Below, in pieces: positions 8,160-17,500 of a stretch of DNA of 39,482 nucleotides (positions are counted from its first letter, which is position 1; the number at the start of each line of letters is the position of its first letter). Made by a program: the position numbers and the translations under genes. This stretch comes from Lachnospiraceae bacterium UBA7143. GTDB lineage: Bacteria; Bacillota; Clostridia; Lachnospirales; Lachnospiraceae. Under the pieces are notes generated by a model that was not told the origin of the DNA, did no database searches, and saw nothing but the letters and a program-made list of their open reading frames with translations. The stretch is taken from assembly GCA_002491905.1 (NCBI GenBank), contig DKWV01000058.1, positions 1-39,482 of the forward strand, in the 5' to 3' direction.

Positions 8160-9314
8160 TCAGGGATTACATCTCTTGCAGGGCACATATCCCTGTGCGA
8201 TAATGCTGTCCCTGCTGTCGGAACTGTCCTGCCTGTTCGTGGTAGGCAGGGAATTGCAGGTGGGCCTGTGGAATTTCTTCGTTTTGGTATTCAGCACGTA
8301 GGTCAGCCCGTTGGTGGCGGGCGGCGCGCTTTCCTGAGGCGGCTCCTCCACGGCGGGCGCACTTTCTTTCCGTGGCTGTGCGGTGTCCGGCGCCTGCTCG
8401 GATGCTGCCTTTGCGGAGGAATCTGCACTGCCGGTCGGTTCCCCGGCCTTCCAGCTGTCGGAGGCGGGTACGTTGAAGGAGATTGACTTGCCGTCCGTGG
8501 AGGCGACGATCGTGCCTGCCTCATCCGTCCGGTAAACCAATACGCCGTTTGTGCGGAGTGTGTTCAGCGTTTCCGCGTGGGGATGTCCGTAGGAATTGCC
8601 CTCCCCGCAGCTGATTACGGCATAAAAGGGATCGACGGCTTCAAAAAAGTCCTTTGAGGTTGAATATTTGCTGCCGTGATGACCGACCTTATACACATCT
8701 GCCGAGATATCAATGCCGGTTTTTAAAATATCCTTCTCGGCTTCCTCGCCGGCGTCTCCCGTAAACAGGAAGGAGCGGGTTCCGTTTTTCAGAAGCAGCC
8801 CGATGGAGGCGTCGTTGGGATTGTCGTATGACCCGTTAGGAGCCAGGATGGTAATGCTGGCGGTTCCCAGCGTGTATTTGGAATTGACTTTTGGAGTCAA
8901 CGCCTTGATTTGTTTGTCGTCCAGCGACTGAATCAGTTTTTGATAGGTTTTATTGTCCTTTTCAAAATTGGAGACAAAGACGCTTCCGATATTAAATTTT
9001 GTGATCACCACGGGAGCGCCGCCGATGTGGTCGGCGTCCGGGTGGGTCAATACCAGATAATCCAGTTTGGAGATCTTCTGTTTTTGAAGATAATTCTGGA
9101 TCGCCGTACCTTTGGTATCGTCGCCCGCGTCGATCAGCATGGCGTGGCCGCCGCAGGTGACGAGCGTAGCGTCCCCCTGCCCAACATCCATAAAATGCAC
9201 TTCCATCGGCTCAGGGCCGGAGGCACTGGCCGCAACGGGCGCACTGAGAATGCACCCCAGAAAAACGGATACGCCCAGAAGCAGATATAAAGCACTCCGG
9301 GTTATTTTTTTCAT
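8160..9314 (-). CDS. Secreted ComEC-type metallo-beta-lactamase-fold protein
   Basis: A 384-residue exported hydrolase resembling the C-terminal nuclease-like domain of competence protein ComEC. A signal peptide occupies residues 1-32. The fold begins at MEVHFMDVGQGDAT; the metal-binding motif is HPDADH at 91-96, followed later by KVGHHGS and GHPHAET. A linker rich in Pro, Ala, Glu and Ser (about residues 285-335) joins it to a C-terminal module with FHRPTCNSLP and GYVPCKRCNP, a Cys motif often seen on secreted nucleases and likely to bind zinc. Substrate is unknown; extracellular nucleic acid or a phosphodiester is plausible from ComEC homology. It is transcribed divergently from the LacI-type gene. 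No transmembrane ComEC channel domain is present. Confidence 0.85.
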   Translation of the reverse strand: MKKITRSALYLLLGVSVFLGCILSAPVAASASGPEPMEVHFMDVGQGDATLVTCGGHAMLIDAGDDTKGTAIQNYLQKQKISKLDYLVLTHPDADHIGGAPVVITKFNIGSVFVSNFEKDNKTYQKLIQSLDDKQIKALTPKVNSKYTLGTASITILAPNGSYDNPNDASIGLLLKNGTRSFLFTGDAGEEAEKDILKTGIDISADVYKVGHHGSKYSTSKDFFEAVDPFYAVISCGEGNSYGHPHAETLNTLRTNGVLVYRTDEAGTIVASTDGKSISFNVPASDSWKAGEPTGSADSSAKAASEQAPDTAQPRKESAPAVEEPPQESAPPATNGLTYVLNTKTKKFHRPTCNSLPTTNRQDSSDSRDSIIAQGYVPCKRCNP

Positions 9315-9392
9315 GGCAGGGGACTCCTTTCGCTTATTGTGTATTTGAATGTAAAAAGGGATGTATTAAGTATATCACATTTTACAATGATG

Positions 9393-9411
9393 TGACTAAT
9401 AAAATTAGTCA
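9393..9411. promoter_or_regulatory. Perfect dyad in the divergent intergenic region
   Basis: TGACTAAT and ATTAGTCA flank AAA, a 19-bp perfect dyad 80 bases upstream of the metallo-hydrolase start. Size and symmetry suit a dimeric regulator. A weaker CACAT...ATGTG pair overlaps its left edge. No binding protein can be named. Confidence 0.45.
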
Positions 9412-9470
9412 AAATTGCGATTTTTAAATTTGGTTGCGCGTTTTCATGGAATCTGGTAACCTAATATCGA

Positions 9471-9482
9471 GCAACCGCTTGC
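9471..9482. promoter_or_regulatory. LacI-type operator in the leader of the LacI-family gene
   Basis: GCAACCGCTTGC fits the palindrome GCAAnCGnTTGC with the central CG typical of LacI-family operators. It directly follows a possible -10 (TAATAT, 9462-9467) and lies 96 bases before the regulator's start, which suggests autoregulation. A related CAAnCGnTTG site is at 26370-26379. Confidence 0.55.
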
Positions 9483-9577
9483 GCAGCCAAATGACGGTAA
9501 GCAGCCGCTTGGCCTGCTGCATGCGGGGAAATTGCCCGGGAAGTGATTTGACACAGAGGACGGGAAGGGGCAGCCGT

Positions 9578-10579
9578 ATGGAAGAAAGAAATCTCACAAT
9601 CGCGGATATCGCGCAGGAACTTGGCGTATCGAAGACCACCGTGTCCAGAGCCATGTCAGGCAAAGGCAGGATCGGGGAAGAGACGAGAAAAAGGGTGCAG
9701 GAATATGTTGAAGCGCATCATTACAGCCCGAATGTGGTGGCGAAGGGACTCGCGCAGAACAAGACCTTCAATCTGGGGCTGGTGCTGCCCGGGGATTATC
9801 AGATCGTGGAGCTGCCCTTCTTCCAGAAGTGTATGATGGGAATCAGCCGGACGGCCTCCGAGGCGGGGTATGATGTACTGCTTTCTATGGTCACCGCCGA
9901 TAAAATCACACAGCTTGAGAGGGCGGTGACAAACCGCAAGATCGACGGGGCGGTTCTCACAAGGACATTGGCGGATGATGCACCCATGCGGTATCTGCAG
10001 GAGAACGGCGTGCCCTTTGTGGCAATCGGCAGTACCGACGATGACCGGGTGGTTCAGATTGACAACGACCACAGGGGAGCCTGTCTTGAACTGACGGGGA
10101 AGCTGTTGGACGGAGGTGTCCGCAGTCTTGCGCTGATCGGCGGCAGGGAGGAATATATTGTTACAAGGAACCGCCTGCGGGGATTCGAGGACGCTTTCGG
10201 GGAGCGGCCGGATTGGAATGGCAGCAGGCAGACATTTCTCAATGTGGAAGATGAACGTGAAGTGGAAAATATAGTGGAAAGACTTCTGGTAGAGCGGGTT
10301 GGGTGCATTGTATGCATGGACGATTTCCTGTGCGGCTGCGTGCTGAATGCCATGCAGACAAGACAGGTGGCGGTGCCGGGACAGGTGCAGGTGGTATCTT
10401 TCTATGACAGCATGGTGCTTAAGAACCGCATTCCGGCCGTCACGTCCATACGCTTTGATGTGGAGGAGCTGGGGAGGAAGGCCTGCGGCCTGCTTCTGCG
10501 GATGTTGGACGGGGAAGAGACACAGGGCCGCACGGTTCTTGGATATGAGGTGCGGATGCGGGAATCGACGAATATTTAG
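9578..10579 (+). CDS. LacI/GalR-family transcriptional regulator
   Basis: A 333-residue sugar-responsive repressor. An N-terminal helix-turn-helix at residues 5-26 (TIADIAQELGVSKTTVSRAM) includes the hinge-proximal SPNVVAKGLAQNKT. The rest is a periplasmic-binding-protein-like effector domain with LGLVLPGDYQIVELPFF, IDGAVLTRTL and the terminal VTSIRFDVEELGRKA. The start is taken at ATG 9578, after GAAGGGG at 9564-9570, because upstream codons to 9434 give no family-like sequence. The adjacent divergent gene does not look like a sugar target. Related operator palindromes before this gene and before the glycan cluster at 26492 make that cluster the likeliest target. Effector unknown. Confidence 0.9.
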   Translation: MEERNLTIADIAQELGVSKTTVSRAMSGKGRIGEETRKRVQEYVEAHHYSPNVVAKGLAQNKTFNLGLVLPGDYQIVELPFFQKCMMGISRTASEAGYDVLLSMVTADKITQLERAVTNRKIDGAVLTRTLADDAPMRYLQENGVPFVAIGSTDDDRVVQIDNDHRGACLELTGKLLDGGVRSLALIGGREEYIVTRNRLRGFEDAFGERPDWNGSRQTFLNVEDEREVENIVERLLVERVGCIVCMDDFLCGCVLNAMQTRQVAVPGQVQVVSFYDSMVLKNRIPAVTSIRFDVEELGRKACGLLLRMLDGEETQGRTVLGYEVRMRESTNI

Positions 10580-10689
10580 CGCAAAAGGAAAAATATAGAG
10601 CGGCTTTCCGAACAATCCGGCAAAACGAATCATTGATGCGGAGAGTACGTATTTTTGCCATAATAGTATATATTTTACAATAATGTGCG

Positions 10690-10718
10690 GTGACAAATTC
10701 AGGGAAAAGTATATACTT
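10690..10718 (+). promoter_or_regulatory. Putative promoter of the pilus operon
   Basis: GTGACA (10690-10695), a 16-base spacer and TATACT (10712-10717). The -10 lies inside a perfect 12-bp palindrome, AAGTATATACTT (10707-10718), which could be an operator. Transcription would start near 10724, about 80 bases before the adhesin. The 224 bases between the LacI gene and the adhesin contain no other gene. Confidence 0.5.
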
Positions 10719-10803
10719 AAATATAAGATGAAAGTCGGTTGGAAGATACGGATATAAATTGGTTATACCTACGTTGTAAATGCAGAAAATCAGGGAAATT
10801 GTT

Positions 10804-11574
10804 ATGAAGCACAGAAGAACTTTTCTGAAAGCGGTAGCAATAATTGCGGCTTTTTCGGTGGCGTTGACCAGTGAGAAGGCTGCTTTGGGTACGGTGATGG
10901 CCGCGCCTTCTTTTGATACGAAGAGCATAGATAAAAATACCTCCCAAAATGTGAGGGGGGGGGGTAAAACCGGCCCTGAAACCGGCTTGTACGGTGGATA
11001 TCTGACTGCTTTTTTCAATTCTGACAATGCGGGGGCGCTTTCTGCCCGCGCGGATTCCGTTGCAGACAATTTTATAAGGACGGCGGGCATCGGTGACTCC
11101 GAAGGGGCACAGCTGATGGACGGCTCCCACACGCCCGGAGCTTTGAATACTTCTGACGATTCGGACAACCCGGATAACTCTGGTAATTCTGACAATTCGG
11201 ACAACCTGGATAACTCTGGTAATCCAGACAATTCGGACAACCCTGATAATCCGAACAATCCCGATAATCCTGATAACCCGGACGATCCTGATAATCCGAA
11301 CAATCCCGATAACCCGGACGATCCTGATAATCCGAACAATCCCGATAACCCGGACGATCCCGATAACCCGGACGATCCTGATAATTCTGACAACCCGGAT
11401 GATCCGGATAGCCCCGGTATGCCCGAGGAACCTGTTCTGCCGACGCTTCCGGAAGAGTCTGACAGTGTCTCCGAAAATGATACTTCCGAAGCGGAGGAGA
11501 GGAGGGAATTGCCCTGCTGGCGGCGGGCGAGGCCACAGCCAGCGGGGACTGCGGCGACCAGGGGGATAACCTGA
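10804..11574 (+). CDS. Giant pilus adhesin, N-terminal part before a frameshift
   Basis: N-terminal end of the putative pilus tip adhesin. ATG 10804 is preferred over 10780 because AGGGA (10792-10796) lies 7 bases upstream. Residues 1-38 are a signal peptide (MKHRRTFLKAVAIIAAFS, cleavage near VMA). A run of ten Gs at 10955-10964 encodes RGGG at about residues 51-54. Residues about 117-203 are a stiff Asp-Asn-Pro repeat. The frame ends in SEAEERRELPCW and a TGA at 11572-11574. The last 24 or so residues do not fit. Restoring one G near 11500 makes a regular GAG run and joins this ORF to the huge downstream frame, giving AEEEEGIALLAAGEATASG. So this is one gene split by a single-base deletion, not a free-standing protein. 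Confidence 0.8.
   Translation: MKHRRTFLKAVAIIAAFSVALTSEKAALGTVMAAPSFDTKSIDKNTSQNVRGGGKTGPETGLYGGYLTAFFNSDNAGALSARADSVADNFIRTAGIGDSEGAQLMDGSHTPGALNTSDDSDNPDNSGNSDNSDNLDNSGNPDNSDNPDNPNNPDNPDNPDDPDNPNNPDNPDDPDNPNNPDNPDDPDNPDDPDNSDNPDDPDSPGMPEEPVLPTLPEESDSVSENDTSEAEERRELPCWRRARPQPAGTAATRGIT
10955..10964 (+). repeat. G10 homopolymer inside the adhesin gene
   Basis: Ten consecutive Gs about 50 codons after the start. With ten Gs the adhesin frame is open. Gaining one G puts a TAA (10965-10967) immediately after the tract, and losing one gives a TGA about 13 codons later. Tracts of this kind are known phase-variation switches in surface genes. Confidence 0.85.
11152..11412 (+). repeat. Asp-Asn-Pro coding tandem repeat
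   Basis: About 87 codons of D/N/P/S repeats. Two identical 36-base units lie at 11281-11316 and 11317-11352, flanked by degenerate 6-18 base units. In the protein this is a proline-rich spacer between the signal-peptide region and the leucine-rich repeats. Repeat number is likely to vary between strains. Confidence 0.85.
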
Positions 11575-14500
11575 CCTGGGCATATTATGCGGATACGGAG
11601 ACGGTGGTAATCAGCCGCAGGTCGGGAAGCGCTTCTGGGGCGATGGCGGACTATAATAGTAACGGCGGCCAGTGGAAGAGTTATCAGCCAAAGCACCTGG
11701 TGGTGGAAGAGGGCGTGGAGTCGATTGGCATCAATGCGTTTAACAGCTGTAGAGGTCTCGCGGGAGAGGTGCGGCTGCCTGTTTCGCTTGTGGAAGTAAA
11801 GGAAAGTGCGTTTATATCCTGTACAGGTATTACAGAGCTGACTTTTGCGGAAGGGGGCGACAGGAGGAGCCTGACCTTCGGGAAACGGGCATTTGCCAGC
11901 TGCAGCGGACTGGAGAATATCCATTTTCCCGATAACCTGACGGAATTAAAGGCGTATTACCGTTATGGAAACAGCACTGATAATGCCTATTATGGCTGCA
12001 GCAGCCTGAAAGAGCTGACCATACCGGGAAGTCTTAAGAATGTGACGGGACAGACCGGCTACTATGACAGGAACATGGGCTTTGCCGGCATGAACTATGT
12101 GGAGAAGGTCATCGTGGAGGAGGAGATCGAGAGCATTGACGTAGAAGGTATCCCGACCACAAACCTAAAGGAGATCCAGCTGCCCTCCACCATGACAGGA
12201 ATAGCGGACAGCCTGTTTAAGAGTGCAGCGAAGCTGGAGAAGGTTTATCCCACGGGGGAGGAGCCGGAGGAAGGGGTGGCTGTGAAGCTGCCGGAGGGGA
12301 TAGCGGCTGTCGGAGTGCGGGCATTTGACACCTGTAGAGAGTTGAAAGGGAGAGTGAAGTTCCCCATTGCGTTTACAGAAGCAAAGGAAAGCGCGTTTAT
12401 TTCCTGTACAGGTATTACGGAGCTGACCTTTGCGGAAGGGGGCGACAGCAGGAGTCTGACCTTTGGGAAACAGGCGTTTTGTAACTGCAGCGGGCTGGAG
12501 CACATCCATTTCCCGGATAACCTGACGGAATTAAAGGCGTATTATAACTATGGCAGCAGTTCTGATAATGCCTATTATGGCTGCAGCAGCCTGAAAGAGC
12601 TGACCATACCGGGAAGCCTTAAGAATGTGACGGGGAGACAGGTCGTGCAGGAGACGGGGACAGAGACGATTCCGAATGACCAGCGCATGGGTTTTGCCGG
12701 GATGAACTATGTGGAGAAGATCATTGTGGAGGAGGGGATCGAGAGCATCGACACAGAAGGTATCCCGACCGGAAGTCTGAAGGAGATTCAGCTTCCCTCC
12801 GGCATGACCCGGATCGCGGACAGCCTCTTTAACGGCGCCAAAAAACTGGAGAAGGTTTATCTCACGGGAGAGGAGCCGGAGGAAGGGGTGGCTGTGAAGC
12901 TGCCGGAGAAGATAACGGTTATCGGGACGCAGGCGTTTAATAGCTGCGAAGGGCTTGTGGGAGAACTGCGGCTCCCGGCCTCCCTGACAGAGATAAAAAA
13001 TTATGCGTTTCAAAGGTGCAGCGGACTTACGGGGGATCTGGTAATCCCGGAGCGGGTGACAAGGATCGGGGACTCCGCATTTGTGTACTGCTCCAGTCTG
13101 GGAGAGCACCTGTATCTGGGGGACGGCCTGCAGTGGATAGGAGATTCCGCTCTTCAGGGCTGTCCGGGCATGACGAATCTGCACACCGGCCTCCGTTCGG
13201 TTGCCAACATCAAAAACTATTCATCCACCTTTACGGCAAATGTCATCCACAGCATCTGGTACCGGGGGACGGATGACACGGATACGATTACGGTGAATGG
13301 ACAGAACGTGGGCTGGACGACGCTGTTTACTGGCAACAGTATAAGTCTTTCTTCCGTCAACAGGATTTATATTGACAGGACGGTGGACCGTCTGAGCGTA
13401 CAGTCCTTCTGGAAAAACTATGCGGATATCCGTTTTGTGGGACCGAACGTGGTGACCTTTAACGGGGAAGTGTTTCCCGCGGCGCCCGCGCCTCTTTCCA
13501 TGTTGGACGGCACTTATTATGTGACGGAGGAGGGGGTTCTCTATGCGCTGGATCCGGCCACGGGCACGGCGGCGCTATCCGACTGTCCGCCCGGCATCAC
13601 GGAGCTTTATATCCCGCCCTATCTCACGGCCACGGAGGAGATGACCGGGGAGGCGGACAAACGCTATGCCCGCAGCTATAAGGTGGCGGGCGTGACACAG
13701 CACGCCGTGATGGCGGCCACTGACCTGACAGCGGTGACGGCGGCGAATCCCCGGGCAATTACTCTGAGTATGCGCGCTTTTGCGGACTGCCCGACGCTTT
13801 CCTCGGTGAACGGCGTCACCACCCAGAAGGAAGCCAACGCGCTCTTCGGCATGAACGGCACGCCGGTTATTAAGAAAGCCTTTGTGAACACGGGACTGGA
13901 CGGGGATGATACGCCTCCTGCCGTGGAGGGGAAGCCAATGCGCACCCTGAAGTATACGAACCCCAACGGCGGTGTACTGACGGTGCAGCTGGATGACATG
14001 GAGAAGTATGAGTACCGGGAGGACGCGTACCGGATGCTGACCGGGGAGGGGAGGACCTTCACGGTTTCGGCGCAGGCCTATGGGACAGGAAATCTGGCGA
14101 CCCAGTTTTGCATTAATTTTGAGCCTGCTGACTCTACTTTTCGGGGGATGAAGTCATATACGGCTTACATACCTTATGACCTGAATGGGACCAGATATAC
14201 GACAGAGCTTAAGGTGTTCTATGACCGAATTTCCGGCTGCTACTGTATCCGTTTCAGCCTGCCTGCCGGGGCTACCACCACTCTGATATGGGATGATCAT
14301 CTCGGTCAGGGGCAGGTTATGTATCCAACTGGGACAGGGGGCGGGGACCTGACCATCTGGGGAGAAGTGCCCGACTTTACAGAGATTGGCGGGCCGGAGG
14401 AAGGGGAAGAGGAGGACGAGATCTTCGGCGGCTTTTCCGGCAGCGAGAATTACATGGTGGTGAACTGGCGCACGGACCGCAATCTGTACGAACTCAGCAT

Positions 14501-17500
14501 GGGGGACTGGAACAATCAGGCCCGGATCAATTCCAGCACGCACAGACCCTATTATGAGCGGCGGCATGGTACCGAGTGGTACGGCTACAGTCAGGGATAT
14601 CCGCGCTTTGTGTTCCGAAATAACCAGATTCAGAACGGATGGGAGAACGGCAACGGAAAGGATCCGGTGACGAAGGTCAGCTACCACTATACGGTTACCC
14701 TGCCCGAGGGGATGACCTGGGCGGATGAGGAGACCATCGCCCGGTCAGGGTGGCCAAACAGAAACAATTCTGTAACGGATAAAACCTTTTCTGTCGGCGC
14801 GGATGGAAGGACGCTGACCTATGATTTTTCCCATACCGTTACGGATAACCGTCTGTATAGCATGACGTCCTCCGGCGCGGTGACTGGCTGTGAGCTGGGG
14901 TATTCCTATGCGGCGGATTCTATCATTCTGTTTTCAGAGGACTGGGACTTTTATCATGATCTGGGGCAGCGGATCGAGTACAAATGTACGCCCACCTTCT
15001 ATTATCAGTTTTCCGAGCCGGATACGGGACAGGAGGTTACGGCCTACGAGAACCTTAAGCCCACTGAGGCGGGCATGGTCGAGCTGAACCGCAGATACAG
15101 TTTTCAGGATGATAAGCGGGGACGCGGCCTGCCCATGCGCATTTCCTTTGTGGCGGAGAATAAGGGGAAGGACGCTGCCGTGGTGAATCTGCAGGAGATT
15201 ACCGACGAGGTCGTGAACTTTAACGGGTATCTGTACCTTTCCGCGGAGCAGATGGCGGAAGCGGCGCTTTCCGAAAGTGAATACCTGGAGATGACCAAAA
15301 TAGAGATTCACGACGCCGTGCTCTATCAGGGCGGTTCCTATGAACTGGGCGTGACCCACACGGGGACGGACGGCGCGGCACAGGTTCAGGAAAATCTGTT
15401 AAATACTTACAGCGAGCCGAATCCGTCAAATAAAGTGACGCTCACGCTGACGGTTGGCTGGCCGGAAGCAGCGGACGGCGGTGCGGCGGCAGGAGTAAGC
15501 AGGCGGCCTACGGAGTTGACCCTATCAGTCAACGGAGCGCGGCGGGCGGTGACCTCTGTCGACGCAGGAGATACGGCGGCGACGCTTGGGGAAAAGCTGG
15601 AGACAGCCTTACAGGAGGCGGGCTATCTGCTCCCCACAGGCCTGTACCGGATTACATGGAGGGCCACAGACGCGGCGAGAAGCCGGATGATCGGTCCTTA
15701 CACGGACACGGAAGGACAGAGCTATCTGTGGGAGATCGGCGCGTACCACGCTACCGTGAAGCCGGATTACCTGCAGGGGCACAGGTGGCTTACTTCAGAC
15801 CGGCTGCACAGACTGAGTCTGTTTCCACCGAGCAGTGTCCCTTCCGCCCAGGCGGTATTTACCATAAAAAATGAGAATAACGAGAATGTAAAAATTGAAG
15901 AGACGTGTTTTGATAAATCTTACAACGAATCAGAATTGGAACTGAACGTGCGCAGTTTCGACAGTCGGACAGGGGACGAGGTGCTGGTGGGGAATAATCA
16001 GAGGCAGTGGATCTGCCCCGGCGTGATCCTGGATTATCAGGTGGACTACACAAACGGCAACAGCATTGCCTTTGGGAACATTCCCTTTATGCAGACTTTT
16101 GACCAGAGTCAGTGCCTGCTTGCGCCTGCGGACAGGAACCCCCAGCTCGCGGGGGCGGGATTCCCGAAGATCAGCGACAGCGAATATGTGGGCGGGCAGT
16201 TCCGGGGCAGGGATTACTATATGCTCATACCGGGTGAGACGGAACAGACCCTTACCGGTGTATGGCTTGGCGGCGAAGACGGAGATTTTTATGTGGAATC
16301 TGTCAGTATGGGCGGCACGGACGGGGAAGGGACAGCGCGGCAGACCGTGGCCCACTGGTATGAGAAAGATTTCGGGCCTTATCAGGGCGGCAGTGACGCG
16401 AAAAGCTACCGATTCTACGCCTATGTGCTGGCGCCCGTAAATCTGGAGGAGCGCCCGCAGGCTAAGTCTGTTGTCTACGCGAATAATTATGTCAAAGAAG
16501 AACGGTCAGATCCCTGGTCTACGCGCCTTTATGCTTCTTATGAAGGGTTTTACCAGAGCGAAGCCATTCACAAGGATATCATTGTAAACCCTGAGGCGGC
16601 GGGCACGGCACAGGAGAAGACATCGGGAGATCAGAGAGACTCTTATCTGGGGACAGGGGCCAGTGTTACCTACCGCCTGGCTTTCGACGAATACTGGATC
16701 GGTGATTACACGTTACCCGCAGGGGAACTTTACGACCTGCTGCCCTGCACCTACGGCGCTTTTGCGTGGGAGCTTGGGGAGAATGTACAGGTGAGCTATG
16801 CCCTGAAGGAACGGATTGCGCAAAAAGGGCAGGAGAATCATTACGAAGTTTACACGCCTACGGAAGGGGAGGGATTTGCGCGGATCGAGAAGGTGACGGA
16901 ACCTATTCACGGGAAGGGGGAGGACGCGGAACAGTACAGGCTTTCCTTCGGCGCGTTTACCATACCGTACAATCGGACGCTGTATGTCTATGTGACCCTG
17001 ACCTTCCCGGAGGGGGGGACCTGGGACAGCTATGCCGAAGCGGCGGATGTGTATCTCTATAATACCCTTCACTACGGGGAGTTGAGGAGTGAAGTCACGC
17101 ATATGATCGCCAGACCTACGCAGGCCTTCTTAAAGACCGGCATGTACGGCACGGACGGTGACCCTTACGGCTATGTCTATCCCAACAGCGATGAGGAGAA
17201 CCGCATTGTGAAGTACTATGTGGTGATCTATAACCACGGCAAGGGCTATCTGTACCTGAACCCCGTCCATATCCAGATCCCGGAGGGCTTTACGCTGAAA
17301 GCGCCGCCGAAGGTCACCTATAATGGCCTGCCGGACTGGAATCTGGGGGATGTGTCGGTGACTGACGAGGAGCCGCCTGCCAACATCAACAGGATGGGGA
17401 TCCGCGATGTGAAAGTGACCTATCCCGATGAGAAAGAGGCGGTATTGGATATTGAGCTTAATACTCCGTGGAACAGTTACACTTATGACACCCTTGTGCA

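Noticed and set aside
10655..10683. TTGCCA with a loosely matching -10 upstream of the adhesin
   Set aside because: The -10 match is poor compared with GTGACA/TATACT immediately downstream, although it could be a weak second promoter.
11152..11412. Possible CRISPR array (regular short repeats)
   Set aside because: The units are tandem, in frame and translated as D/N/P repeats, with no unique spacers.
11491..11510. Programmed ribosomal frameshift in the adhesin gene
   Set aside because: No X XXY YYZ slippery heptamer or downstream pseudoknot is seen; a one-base loss in a GAG repeat explains the two frames more simply.
10440..11924. Long minus-strand ORFs opposite the Asp-Asn-Pro repeat (494 and 288 codons)
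   Set aside because: Their sequences are low-complexity mirror images of the repeat (SGSSGLSG and RIIRIVRV patterns), with no ribosome binding site and a clear plus-strand adhesin.
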